The position numbers were made by a program, and so were the translations under genes. Shown here one piece after another: positions 1 through 8,075 of a DNA stretch of 64,000 nt. The DNA is from an uncultured Clostridia bacterium (GTDB lineage: Bacteria; Bacillota; Clostridia; Oscillospirales; Ruminococcaceae). The DNA is taken from contig CANRLH010000004.1 of assembly GCA_947631455.1 (NCBI GenBank), positions 62,001 to 126,000 of the forward strand. Reading direction: 5' to 3'. The notes beneath the pieces were generated by a model. The model was not told the DNA's origin and did no database searches. It worked only from the letters and a program-made list of their open reading frames with translations. Within the stretch, counting starts at the first letter, position 1. Each line of letters opens with the position of its first letter.

Positions 1-1
1 T

Positions 2-418
2 CTATCAAGAAAAATGCTCGAAGAGATAGGTCTTGAGAAGGATGAAAAAGACATTCTCGAGGAATTTGATAATGCTTTTTCAAAGTTCATAGAGCCAGCA
101 AACAAAAACGCGATCGACTCCGCCGTGTTGAAGTCAGATTTTAATGCGGCAAATGCAGCAATCTCCACAAAGGAGTATTCAGAGTATTTAACGTACGGCA
201 GCACATGCCTCAAGACGCTGTCGGAATCGATATATGACCGAATGACCGACACCATAAAAAAGCTAAACGTCCGCGAAAACATTATAATGATCTGCATGCT
301 GTTACTTTGTGTAATGTTCGGCGGTATGATGCTGCTGACATATATGCGTTTAAAGGCACTGGCAAAAATGGCAGAGACTGATGACGAACAGTCCGACAGC
401 GCAGAGCAGATAGAATAG
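2..418 (+). CDS. C-terminal part of a single-span membrane protein, function unknown (5' end outside window)
   Basis: The reading frame is open to the left edge (four codons before the first ATG at 14), so this is probably the 3' part of a longer gene. The visible part is an acidic, helical region of about 90 residues followed by one hydrophobic segment (about residues 90-110 from the ATG, rich in Met/Leu) and a short acidic tail. No conserved motif is recognised. It lies 42 bp upstream of the cohesin-like membrane protein on the same strand with no terminator between, so the two are probably co-transcribed. Whether the ATG at 14 is a real start cannot be decided here; no ribosome site is visible in the few bases before it. 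Confidence 0.6.
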   Translation, partial: LSRKMLEEIGLEKDEKDILEEFDNAFSKFIEPANKNAIDSAVLKSDFNAANAAISTKEYSEYLTYGSTCLKTLSESIYDRMTDTIKKLNVRENIIMICMLLLCVMFGGMMLLTYMRLKALAKMAETDDEQSDSAEQIE

Positions 419-460
419 CATTAAATTTGTATCACACTTGCATGAAGGGGATGATTCTTT

Positions 461-1216
461 TTGAAACGGTTCTTAAGCGCATTTATTTGCATTGTATTGA
501 TGTCGTCAGCGGCAACAACACTTTTGGCTTCCGCCGCAGATTACACGCTTGAAATTGAAAACGGTGAGATCGATGATTACGGAAATATAACGGCTACGAT
601 AAATATTTCCGAAAACTCGGGAATATATTACGGTTCGTTCAAGTTTATATACAACAGCTCGTGCTTTGAGCTTGGAGAAATTGAGGTCAATCAGGCAAGT
701 ACAAACGGAAAAATAACAACTCAGGAGGACACTCAAAACGGCGTAGTCACCTTTACCTACTCGGCAAATGACGAGGGCGGCTGCACCTATGGAGGAGAGT
801 TTGCAAAGCTGAATATGCGTCTTATCGCTACAAGTGAACCTGTTATCTCCTTTAATCTTGATATGGCCAACATGGAGGACTTCAGCGGCAACCAGCTTGA
901 AGCAACATACAAAATAGTGCCGATACAGGTCCCTCAAAGCTTCATTGTTACCGAAGCGGCTACTGAAGAAACTCAGCAGGATACGCAAAAACCGATCACT
1001 GCCGAAACAGTCAAGGAAGTTGAAAATAAGACACAGGGCGGATTTTTCTCTGCGCTTTTAAGCGTATTAAAAACAGTGCTCATTATAATACTTATAGTTG
1101 TCGTGCTCGCTGTGATTTTGAGCTTCTTTACACGCAGATACTTCAAGAAAAAAAGGCAGAGACAAAGAGCCGAGCGTTTAAAACAGCCGAATACGCATAA
1201 CGACAGCGACAGTTAG
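461..1216 (+). CDS. Membrane-anchored cohesin-like domain protein
   Basis: A 251-residue protein starting at TTG, chosen because AAGGGG lies about 10 bases upstream and the next residues form a good signal peptide (MKRF..., ending near ASA at 24-26). Residues about 27-155 form a beta-rich domain with the cohesin-like pattern of an initial extended strand, a YYGSFKFIYNSS block and an F-L-L-x-x-E type motif. A Thr/Glu/Gln-rich linker follows (about 160-190), then a strong membrane span (about 198-222) and a basic tail (RRYFKKKRQRQR). Predicted topology is outside cohesin-like domain, inside tail. Cohesins bind dockerins, and a dockerin enzyme lies at 51973-53955, so this could be a surface anchor; binding is inference. 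The fold call is by eye and moderate. Confidence 0.6.
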   Translation: MKRFLSAFICIVLMSSAATTLLASAADYTLEIENGEIDDYGNITATINISENSGIYYGSFKFIYNSSCFELGEIEVNQASTNGKITTQEDTQNGVVTFTYSANDEGGCTYGGEFAKLNMRLIATSEPVISFNLDMANMEDFSGNQLEATYKIVPIQVPQSFIVTEAATEETQQDTQKPITAETVKEVENKTQGGFFSALLSVLKTVLIIILIVVVLAVILSFFTRRYFKKKRQRQRAERLKQPNTHNDSDS

Positions 1217-1223
1217 ATCGTAT

Positions 1224-1263
1224 AAAAAACTGCGGAGAGCATTTAGCTTTTCCGCAGTTTTTT
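1224..1263. terminator. Bidirectional intrinsic terminator
   Basis: The arms AAAAAACTGCGGA and TCCGCAGTTTTTT flank a short loop. T-runs occur in both directions, which fits its position between two convergent genes (cohesin-like protein on plus, GH59 on minus). Confidence 0.85.
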
Positions 1264-1289
1264 GTTGATATTCAGATAATTTCATTTCC

Positions 1290-3791
1290 TCACGGTATAA
1301 TCTCAAAGGTATCGACCGTTAGCCTTCCGCTCAGAACCGTTATTTTAAATGTATGTGATCCAGCCGAAAATCCGCTTAACGCAAGAGATGTCTGATGAAC
1401 GTCCGTCTTTGATATATTCGCACGCTCACAAACTGTATTACCGTCGATTTCTACCTTAACACACGCCTCATTGCCGATACCGCTTACGATGTTTACTCCG
1501 ATGCCTGAAAAAGAAAATTCCAGGCTGTCTCCCGATGAACCGGAAACTGCTCGCGTGCGGTTTCGGTAATTGTACGATTCACCTGACCTTAGCTCCCAGC
1601 TTCCGCTGTAAGATATTTCGTCTGACAAAGCGTCTATTTTCTTTACATATCCAATCAAGCCGCTTACCTCATCAGCAGCGAGATTTTTAAAAGAGTTATT
1701 TGCAAACGCGCTGAAAATTGCAGCCCTTCCTGAAGTGTATCCACAATTGTCCTCAAAAGTATGGAGGAGTGTACCGTCTGCATAGTAGGAGATCTTATTC
1801 CCGATAGCCTCTACCTTAAGACAGTGTTTTGCTTGAGGCGTAAATCCATCTATTTTACCCTCGAATATAACAAAAGTATTTTTTACTGCCTGCCAAATTC
1901 CATCAGAAAACAGCCTTATTGAATATCCCTTACTTTGCGTGCCTGAATATCTCAAGCCTATCCCGACATAGTTTTTGAGCGTCTCAGGCGCATTTTCATC
2001 AAAATAAACTTCTGATGACACCGCATAATCAGCCCAGTTTTCCCCGCCTACCTGCGTGCAGGGATCAACGTCCCAGCGAACGCTCTGCTGCGCACCCCAG
2101 CCATAGGGGCGGTCATCATATGTGACCTTCTGAACAAGCCGCCCGCCTGACACCTCAAACGCGCCACAGATATCCGTATGATAAAGCGGAGCACCTCCGC
2201 GTGAGGATAGGAAATCATCGCTGTAATCATAATTCTCATAATATGGAAGCGGAATATCATACTTGAGCTTTTTGTGCTGAAAATCAGATGTTTTACAATC
2301 AAGAAAGCTCTTCTGCCCTTTTAAAGTTGTAATCGTGACGACGGAATACGGCTCAACCTTTACAAAGCATTTTCCGTCATTGAGAAAGATCTCACCGGTT
2401 TTAGCTAGCCAATTTACAGGCTCACAACCCCTTGTAGTCCAAACAGAAAGAGCGCCGTCTCCTTTTTTTAAATTCTTGACAAATATGTTATAGCTTCTTG
2501 ATATATCGGAATCGTTCACGAAGATCATCGTAAAGTCGCCCGTTTTTTTGTCAGCAAGAGTTATGTAGTTGTTTGTAGTATTAACAAGCCCGTGGCCGTC
2601 GCCTGTTTCGTTATTTTTATCCCCGTCCCCGAAGCAAGCGTTTTTGACATATCTCATATCATTCGTCAAAAATCTTGTAAAGTGGTTGGCTATTGCCGCT
2701 CCCACCTCAACGCTATAATATCCGCTCCATGGAGTATCAGCGGTTATAAGCTGTTTGGGCGTATAAGCAGAGCCTGAGTAATACGAAGATATCGCAGGCT
2801 GAAACTCGTACATCGTCATATGCCCCTGCGGGTACATGTTTAAAATACGCGCGGCAATTTCAAGCGCACCGTTAGTTCCGCTTATCCCCTCTCCCTTTTT
2901 ATCCGGAAAGCTTACGTTTGAGATAATGTTTGCGTTTTTATTTAAAAACGGATCAAGCATAACGGCAGCGCCTTCTGAATACCATATTTCCTTTTTATAC
3001 CGATCTTTAAGCTTTTTTGCAGCATCGTTTGACCACGTTGAGTAGTGTATCCCCAGAATATCCACAGCGTCTCTGAGTTCTTCATCCTCAAGCATTGAGT
3101 AAGAGAGCTTAAACTGACCTATCTCATCAGCAGCAATTATCTTTATCTTAGAGTAATCGTATCTTCCGCCTTTTTCGCTTTTAAGCGCACGGCTAAAATA
3201 CTTTATCCATTTTATGTTTTTGTTATAATCTTCATTCAAAAAGCCGGATTCATTCGGGCAGGCGCTCACGTAATCGAATTTAAGCGCGTATGCGTCAAAC
3301 GCCGCGTCAAGTGTTTCCTTATACCAACGATATCGATTTTCAAAGCTTTCGTGCGCCCATGCAGGCTCTCCCCACTGTAAAAGATCTACTGTCACGTACG
3401 GATAAAGCTTTTTTACATCAGCCGCGAACATAAATCCCGCTCCCCTGGTTACATCAGCCGGTTCTTGGGCATATCTTTTTGTAGCCGGCTCCGCCCCGGA
3501 ACTTGAGTCAACATCCGAACCCATTTCAATCTTTATATGTGAAAGTCCTATGCCTGTTTCTCTGTTAAACAGACAATCGATAATTTCATGATAAGCGTCA
3601 TAATGCTTAGCTTTATAGTCCATCAAAAGACGTGATGAGCCGTTTGCTGATACCATTCCGAGCCTGAGCGTATCTTCAGTCAAATCGTTGCCGTCAACGG
3701 TTATAAAAAAGCGGCTGCCGGCGTCGTTTTCTTTATTTTCGATATCATATAGGCTTTCGGATAATTTTTTGGTTTCATGGCATTTGTTCAT
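1290..3791 (-). CDS. Glycoside hydrolase family 59 (galactocerebrosidase-like beta-galactosidase), no signal peptide
   Basis: An 833-residue protein. The start is the ATG at 3791, preceded by GGAGG at 7 bases; the frame stays open for 13 more codons upstream but those have no ribosome site. The order of blocks follows animal galactocerebrosidase: an N-terminal glycine/serine turn (VSANGSSRLLMDY), a TIM barrel with the acid/base Glu in ACPNES (E181 from this start) and the nucleophile Glu in WYSEG (about E273), a PWSGYY block, a beta-sandwich, and a lectin-like region with GENWADY. An extra C-terminal beta domain of about 110 residues follows. Family GH59 removes terminal beta-galactose. The N-terminus is polar, so the enzyme should be cytoplasmic, acting on imported galactosides. 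The gene is monocistronic with its own promoter. Confidence 0.85.
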   Translation of the reverse strand: MNKCHETKKLSESLYDIENKENDAGSRFFITVDGNDLTEDTLRLGMVSANGSSRLLMDYKAKHYDAYHEIIDCLFNRETGIGLSHIKIEMGSDVDSSSGAEPATKRYAQEPADVTRGAGFMFAADVKKLYPYVTVDLLQWGEPAWAHESFENRYRWYKETLDAAFDAYALKFDYVSACPNESGFLNEDYNKNIKWIKYFSRALKSEKGGRYDYSKIKIIAADEIGQFKLSYSMLEDEELRDAVDILGIHYSTWSNDAAKKLKDRYKKEIWYSEGAAVMLDPFLNKNANIISNVSFPDKKGEGISGTNGALEIAARILNMYPQGHMTMYEFQPAISSYYSGSAYTPKQLITADTPWSGYYSVEVGAAIANHFTRFLTNDMRYVKNACFGDGDKNNETGDGHGLVNTTNNYITLADKKTGDFTMIFVNDSDISRSYNIFVKNLKKGDGALSVWTTRGCEPVNWLAKTGEIFLNDGKCFVKVEPYSVVTITTLKGQKSFLDCKTSDFQHKKLKYDIPLPYYENYDYSDDFLSSRGGAPLYHTDICGAFEVSGGRLVQKVTYDDRPYGWGAQQSVRWDVDPCTQVGGENWADYAVSSEVYFDENAPETLKNYVGIGLRYSGTQSKGYSIRLFSDGIWQAVKNTFVIFEGKIDGFTPQAKHCLKVEAIGNKISYYADGTLLHTFEDNCGYTSGRAAIFSAFANNSFKNLAADEVSGLIGYVKKIDALSDEISYSGSWELRSGESYNYRNRTRAVSGSSGDSLEFSFSGIGVNIVSGIGNEACVKVEIDGNTVCERANISKTDVHQTSLALSGFSAGSHTFKITVLSGRLTVDTFEIIP

Positions 3792-3834
3792 ATAAATCCT
3801 CCGATATAAGGCATTTAAGAAAGTAGACATTATT

Positions 3835-3863
3835 ATTTTAACACATTAGAACAAAACTGTAAA
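3835..3863 (-). promoter_or_regulatory. Promoter of the GH59 gene
   Basis: On the minus strand, TTTACA (3858-3863) and TAAAAT (3835-3840) are separated by 17 bp, about 45 bp upstream of the chosen start. Confidence 0.65.
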
Positions 3864-3900
3864 TAATTTTTTACGCTCATATAAAACGGCGGTTTTCTTG

Positions 3901-3929
3901 TTGATTTTTACATATAAAAATGTTATAAT
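3901..3929 (+). promoter_or_regulatory. Promoter of the aldo/keto reductase operon
   Basis: TTGATT (3901-3906), 17 bp, TATAAT (3924-3929). It is a near-consensus sigma-A site about 80 bp before the start codon. Confidence 0.75.
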
Positions 3930-4008
3930 TGTACAAAGTTATTATTTGACTGCGGCAGCTTAAGCTGCTTATTAAGAAAATTTTTTTGTATTAAGTGGGA
4001 GGGATTTT

Positions 4009-5100
4009 ATGAAAAAGCTTGGTTTTGGATGTATGCGTTTTCCGGAAAAGGACGGAAATATCGAATACGACAAGGTGTGCAAAATGTTTGATGCTTTTAT
4101 GGCAGCAGGCTTTACATATTTTGACACAGCTCATGGATATATGGGTGAAAAGAGTGAAGCCGCTGTACGTGAGTGTCTTACTAAAAGGTACAAGCGTGAG
4201 GACTATATACTTACCGATAAGCTTACGTCAAATTACTTTGAAAAGGAAGAGGATATTTACCCCTTTGTTTTAAGCCAGCTCAAGGAGACAGGCGTTGAAT
4301 ATTTTGACTATTATCTTATGCATGCTCTCAGCTCTGAGAACTATCAAAAATATGTTTCGTGCAACGCCTTTGAAGTAGCCAAAAAGCTTAAGTCGGAAGG
4401 CAAAATAAAACACATAGGAATATCATTTCACGATACCGCGGAAATGCTCGACAGAATTTTAAGCGAACAGCCCTGCATTGAGGTCGTACAGATTCAGTTT
4501 AACTACCTTGATTATGACGACCCCGGCGTACAGAGCTACAAGTGCTACAAGGTATGCGAAAAGCACAATAAGCCGGTTATCGTGATGGAGCCTGTCAAGG
4601 GCGGAAGTCTTGTAAATCTTACGGCAGAGAGCAAATCTGTTCTTGATAAAATAGGGAGTGGCAGCTACGCGAGCTATGCGATAAGATTTGCGGCATCATT
4701 TGAAAATGTGTTTATGGTGTTAAGCGGAATGAGCAGTATTGATCAGGTTGAGGACAACGTGAGCTATATGAAAGATTTCGTGCCATTCAGTGACGAAGAG
4801 TACGAAGCCGTTAAAAAAGTAAGAAGTATAATTCGTAATGAAGATCTTATTCCCTGCACAGCGTGTCATTATTGCACTGACGGCTGTCCGAAGAGTATCA
4901 AAATACCTGAGGTAATTGCCTGCTACAACGCAAAGAAACAAAGAAAAGACTGGAATAACGAATACTATTACGGAATACACACAACTGACTCAGGAAAAGC
5001 AAGCGACTGTATAAAATGCGGAAAATGCGAAAAGGTATGTCCTCAGCATCTTAAAATAAGGGATTTGCTTTGCGATATAGCAAGCGCCTTTGAACAATAG
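4009..5100 (+). CDS. Aldo/keto reductase with C-terminal 2[4Fe-4S] ferredoxin domain
   Basis: 363 residues, start supported by GGGAGG. Residues 1-275 are an aldo/keto reductase barrel with the catalytic tetrad visible: D39 and Y44 (FDTAHGY), K71 and H105 (LMHA). The C-terminus carries two four-cysteine motifs, CTACHYCTDGCP from about residue 283 and CIKCGKCEKVCP from about residue 334, so it should bind two [4Fe-4S] clusters. This architecture is common in anaerobic Firmicutes; it suggests electron transfer to or from ferredoxin in addition to, or instead of, NAD(P)H. The physiological substrate is not known. It is followed after 22 bp by the ECF S component on the same strand. Confidence 0.9.
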   Translation: MKKLGFGCMRFPEKDGNIEYDKVCKMFDAFMAAGFTYFDTAHGYMGEKSEAAVRECLTKRYKREDYILTDKLTSNYFEKEEDIYPFVLSQLKETGVEYFDYYLMHALSSENYQKYVSCNAFEVAKKLKSEGKIKHIGISFHDTAEMLDRILSEQPCIEVVQIQFNYLDYDDPGVQSYKCYKVCEKHNKPVIVMEPVKGGSLVNLTAESKSVLDKIGSGSYASYAIRFAASFENVFMVLSGMSSIDQVEDNVSYMKDFVPFSDEEYEAVKKVRSIIRNEDLIPCTACHYCTDGCPKSIKIPEVIACYNAKKQRKDWNNEYYYGIHTTDSGKASDCIKCGKCEKVCPQHLKIRDLLCDIASAFEQ

Positions 5101-5122
5101 AACTGACGGGAGGAAAACGATT

Positions 5123-5680
5123 ATGACAAGAATAGCAAGGCTTGGAAAAACAGATATAAAGGTTCAGACGATCGCAGCATTGCTTGCGGTAATCGCTGCG
5201 ATAGCACTGCCGCAGGCGATGCATCTTATTGGCAGAGCATCGGGGCTTGGAACTGCTTTGGGTGAAACGTTTTTGCCCATGCATCTTCCGATAATTCTGG
5301 TGGGTCTTATTGCCGGCCCGTTTGCGGGAGCAATTGCCGGCGCTGCATCCCCGGCGCTTAGCTTTCTTTTGACGGGAATGCCCGGCGCAGTAATGCTTCC
5401 TTTTATGGTAATAGAGCTTTTTGCGTACGGACTTTTTGCCGGTCTGTTAAGAGATGTTAAATTGCCCTGCGCAGCAAAGGTTTTAACTGTACAGATTTTA
5501 GGACGTGTTATCAGAGCGGCAGCCATTCTCGCAGCAGTATACGTCTTTTCATACACAGGTATAGGCATCAAAGTCATTTACGCAAGCGTACTCGCAGGGC
5601 TTCCCGGACTTATACTTCAGTTATGCCTTATACCGCTGATTATATTCTGGATAAACAATTTTTCCGCAAATGAAAAATAA
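5123..5680 (+). CDS. ECF transporter S component (substrate-binding membrane subunit)
   Basis: 185 residues starting at ATG 5123, directly behind GGGAGGAAAACG; the frame is open 11 codons further upstream but without a ribosome site. The protein has about five to six hydrophobic helices with Gly/Ala-rich turns (LVGLIAGPFAGAIAGAASPA) typical of the general ECF S-component family, which binds a vitamin or cofactor precursor and docks on a shared EcfA/EcfT module. No EcfA or EcfT is in this window, so it probably uses a group II module encoded elsewhere. The substrate cannot be read from the sequence. Its stop overlaps the next gene by 11 bp, indicating translational coupling with the DUF1893 protein. 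Confidence 0.75.
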   Translation: MTRIARLGKTDIKVQTIAALLAVIAAIALPQAMHLIGRASGLGTALGETFLPMHLPIILVGLIAGPFAGAIAGAASPALSFLLTGMPGAVMLPFMVIELFAYGLFAGLLRDVKLPCAAKVLTVQILGRVIRAAAILAAVYVFSYTGIGIKVIYASVLAGLPGLILQLCLIPLIIFWINNFSANEK

Positions 5681-6086
5681 CCTTGAATATGCTTATGAGC
5701 TTTTAAAAAGCGGCGGCTATACTCTCGTTTTAAAAAGTGACGATGAAGAAATAGTATCTCACGAAAGGGGTGTAAAACCTCTTGTTAAACTTATCGACAA
5801 TGGCCGAACGCTTGAGGGATTTTTCGCTGCCGATAAGGTCGTGGGCAAGGCGGCGGCATTTTTATACGCAAAGCTCAACGTAAAAGAAATCTATGCAGAT
5901 GTAATGAGCAAATCAGCAATGCCCGTTTTAAATAAGTACAATATTTCGTACAGATATGCCGCTGTTGCAGACACCGTAAAAAACCGAAATGGAGATGGTA
6001 TCTGCCCAATGGAGCAGACTGTTTTACATCTCGACTCCGTTGACCGGGCGTATCAGGAGATAAAGAATAAGCTAGGCACATTATGA
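5670..6086 (+). CDS. DUF1893 family protein (cytidine-deaminase-like fold)
   Basis: 138 residues, matching DUF1893 by its pattern: LVLKSDDEEIVS near the start, a G-KPLV-L block, GKAAAFLYA and two late cysteine/methionine positions (GICPMEQTV). The family has a structural representative in Thermotoga (TM1506) with a deaminase-like fold but no established reaction. The start ATG lies inside the last codons of the ECF S-component gene (11 bp overlap), so the two proteins are made together and may serve one vitamin or cofactor salvage route. That link is inference from the overlap. Confidence 0.75.
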   Translation: MKNNLEYAYELLKSGGYTLVLKSDDEEIVSHERGVKPLVKLIDNGRTLEGFFAADKVVGKAAAFLYAKLNVKEIYADVMSKSAMPVLNKYNISYRYAAVADTVKNRNGDGICPMEQTVLHLDSVDRAYQEIKNKLGTL

Positions 6087-6098
6087 AATAATTTTAAC

Positions 6099-6132
6099 AG
6101 CACCTTGGGATTTAACATCCTGGGTGCTTTTA
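6099..6132 (+). terminator. Intrinsic terminator after the DUF1893 gene
   Basis: An imperfect hairpin pairs AGCACC with GGTGCT and GGA with TCC, followed by TTTTAATTT. Confidence 0.65.
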
Positions 6133-6222
6133 ATTTAACAGAAGTATTTGTAAGATGCAGTGATACACAAAAAAACGCACCCCACAAAATGAGATGCGTA
6201 AAATATATGCGACTCATGCCGC

Positions 6223-6298
6223 TGGCTGGGGTAGTAGGATTCGAACCTACGGAATACCGGAATCAGAATCCGGGGCCTTACCACTTGGCGATACCCCA
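6223..6298 (-). tRNA. tRNA-Gln (anticodon CTG)
   Basis: The minus strand folds as a complete cloverleaf: acceptor TGGGGTA/TACCCCA, discriminator G, encoded CCA end (6223-6225), T-arm GGTTCGAATCC, and a seven-base anticodon loop TTCTGAT with anticodon CTG reading CAG. It lies 33 bp downstream of the other tRNA-Gln in the same direction, so both should come from one precursor. Confidence 0.93.
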
Positions 6299-6331
6299 AA
6301 ATATTTGGCGCCGAGAAGCCTCAGCGTCGTT

Positions 6332-6407
6332 TGGTTGGGATAGATGGATTCGAACCATCGGAATGACGGAGTCAAAGTCCGCTGCCTTACCGCTTGGCTA
6401 TATCCCA
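6332..6407 (-). tRNA. tRNA-Gln (anticodon TTG)
   Basis: The minus strand gives acceptor TGGGATA/TATCCCA, discriminator A, encoded CCA (6332-6334), T-arm GGTTCGAATCC and loop CTTTGAC with anticodon TTG reading CAA. It is the first gene of the two-tRNA transcript that starts at the promoter at 6553-6581. Confidence 0.94.
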
Positions 6408-6552
6408 ATATCTATACACCACACAAACAGCTAAAAAAGTAAAGGGTAATTCCCTGAAATCTATCAATCAACCACACAAGGATCTAAAATTCAGCACCGA
6501 ATATTAAGCGTGATCCGCCGCCTTTAGGTGGTGGAAGAAGACTGCGGTATTT

Positions 6553-6581
6553 ATTTTACCATACCCCTAACTTTTTGTCAA
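6553..6581 (-). promoter_or_regulatory. Strong promoter of the tRNA-Gln pair
   Basis: On the minus strand, a consensus TTGACA (6576-6581), 17 bp, and TAAAAT (6553-6558). It leaves about 140 nt of leader before the first tRNA. The leader contains a GGATC/GATCC hairpin but I recognise no RNA family in it. Confidence 0.8.
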
Positions 6582-6666
6582 TACTTTCAGTCAATTTTTC
6601 TAAAAAAAGCAAACTGCCCGATGCTATTCGGACAGTTTATATATAATGTATGTCCAGTGCCTGATA

Positions 6667-7824
6667 CTAATCCGCCGCAGGAATAAACGGCGTAACTGTG
6701 CTGGTCGTCACCTTAGGATCAACAGTCTCTTTAGAATCAAAAACGCTTGCGGAAGTATTTGTCTGTGCTGCCGACGATTCCTGTGCTGCAGCCGCATCAG
6801 AATTGTTAAAATCATTGCCGTCCTGATTTTCCGCAGGAGCACTGGTAGTCTGAGCCGCTGTCTTTTCAACGGCAACCGTCACGATATAGCCGTCTATATT
6901 GTTTCCGGATACGGCGTATGTATACTCCTCACCGTTATCCTTTATAGGAACAGTCACTTCAGTGGAATTGCCTTTTTTCATCTCTGTGTAATAAATGGCA
7001 TACTTAACTCCGTTTGAAGCGTTATACTCAAGCGGGCTGTCATAGGTGTAGCTCTTTACGTACTCAAGATACTCCTCAAGGCAGAAGCCGTTTGCACTCA
7101 TGACCTCTGCATGCGGAAGACCAACATATCTTATAAGCGCAGGATTTGCCTGAGCAGAGGTAATATCATTCTTTCCCTCAGGATATCTTACAACAAAGCC
7201 GTATTTTGCCATATTTTCGGTTATCCACGAAAAATCTCCCGTTCCGTCAAAAGTTCCCATACTTCCGTCGCTCCATGTTCCCAGACTCAGTGAAAGCCCG
7301 GTTCCGACATCGTTGCTGCCGGCTGCAAAGGGTTCACCCTCCTGAGAATCGCTTGCAACAAAACCGCTGGAAATGAAAAGCGTTGAGTTCTGAGACTTTT
7401 TATAAAAATCGCTGACCATTGACTGAAGCTGAAGAGCCGCAGACTCTGTGGCAGTAACATAGCTGTCAGTAAGAGCAAATATCTGATTTCCGTCACTGTC
7501 GGTATTATACCCCATCAAAGACACTACCTCTTCAGAAACGTCCTTATCGAAGGCATGCTCACCGTTTACGAGGACAAGATTCCCCTGTGAAAGAGCCTCA
7601 TCGTTTTGCAGCGTTACAGATTTAGATGCCTTAAACAGATCAGACTCAGATTCCTTTTGAGCGACCTTGTTTTCTGTGACCGTCTGAACCTTCTTGGCGT
7701 TAGGGTCGATATCGGCAGAACCGTCAGAACAAGCAGCGCATATGATGAGAATTATGAGCAAAATTATTGCGAGCAAAACCGCAACATTTTTATATTTCAA
7801 ATTTTTCCATATACTTTTCGACAT
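6667..7824 (-). CDS. Membrane-anchored VanY-like (peptidase M15) protein lacking the zinc ligands
   Basis: 385 residues; ATG 7824 is chosen because GGAGGAATAATA precedes it. A basic N-terminus and one strong hydrophobic segment (about residues 13-31) anchor it outside the membrane. Residues about 80-265 follow the D,D-carboxypeptidase VanY pattern: LVLVNG, SSGF (152-155), a TGLSLSLG block, YGFVVRYPEGK (208-218), IRYVG and a GFCLEEYLEY block. The residues that hold zinc in active members are absent: the SxHxTG histidine is replaced in GSNDVGTG (169-176), the following Asp is Ser, and the WHxR histidine is Leu in ALIRYV (229-234). It should bind or scaffold rather than cut peptidoglycan. A Ser/Thr/Ala-rich tail ends the protein. 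Confidence 0.8.
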   Translation of the reverse strand: MSKSIWKNLKYKNVAVLLAIILLIILIICAACSDGSADIDPNAKKVQTVTENKVAQKESESDLFKASKSVTLQNDEALSQGNLVLVNGEHAFDKDVSEEVVSLMGYNTDSDGNQIFALTDSYVTATESAALQLQSMVSDFYKKSQNSTLFISSGFVASDSQEGEPFAAGSNDVGTGLSLSLGTWSDGSMGTFDGTGDFSWITENMAKYGFVVRYPEGKNDITSAQANPALIRYVGLPHAEVMSANGFCLEEYLEYVKSYTYDSPLEYNASNGVKYAIYYTEMKKGNSTEVTVPIKDNGEEYTYAVSGNNIDGYIVTVAVEKTAAQTTSAPAENQDGNDFNNSDAAAAQESSAAQTNTSASVFDSKETVDPKVTTSTVTPFIPAAD

Positions 7825-7858
7825 TATTATTCCTCCGTAAAATCTTAAAGATAAAATA

Positions 7859-7887
7859 ATTATACCACACATTTCAAAACTTTTAAA
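7859..7887 (-). promoter_or_regulatory. Probable promoter of the VanY-like gene
   Basis: On the minus strand, TATAAT (7859-7864) lies 17 bp from a weak -35, TTTAAA (7882-7887). Confidence 0.5.
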
Positions 7888-8024
7888 GAGGAAATTACAA
7901 AGTGTGACTTTTTACACAAAATTTGTGTTCTCAAATTGTAACATTTGCATATATTTGCAAACAAACAGGTTTACACATATTCATAAAGCTTGCGATAAGA
8001 CTCAAAAAGTTAAAAAAGGTGCAA

Positions 8025-8054
8025 AAAATCAGGTCCGAAGATAATCTTCGGACC
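8025..8054 (-). terminator. Intrinsic terminator of the Asn-rich small gene
   Basis: A perfect 10-bp stem GGTCCGAAGA/TCTTCGGACC with a 3-base loop. On the minus strand it is followed by TGATTTTTT. Confidence 0.85.
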
Positions 8055-8075
8055 CGCTAAATAATTAAGCCATAT

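Noticed and set aside
506-988. 160-codon open frame on the minus strand inside the cohesin-like gene
   Set aside because: It has no ribosome site and lies wholly within a gene with a signal peptide and good start; it is a shadow frame.
5164-5577. 137-codon minus-strand frame inside the ECF S component
   Set aside because: It is the antisense of a membrane protein and has no start signal.
6105-6434. 109-codon open frame on the plus strand across the tRNA genes
   Set aside because: The sequence is explained by two complete tRNA cloverleafs on the minus strand; the tRNA T-arm gives a familiar but spurious GFEPT peptide.
6408-6552. T-box or riboswitch in the tRNA-Gln leader
   Set aside because: The T-box core (AGGGTGGNACCGCG-type) is absent and the downstream genes are tRNAs, not a synthetase.
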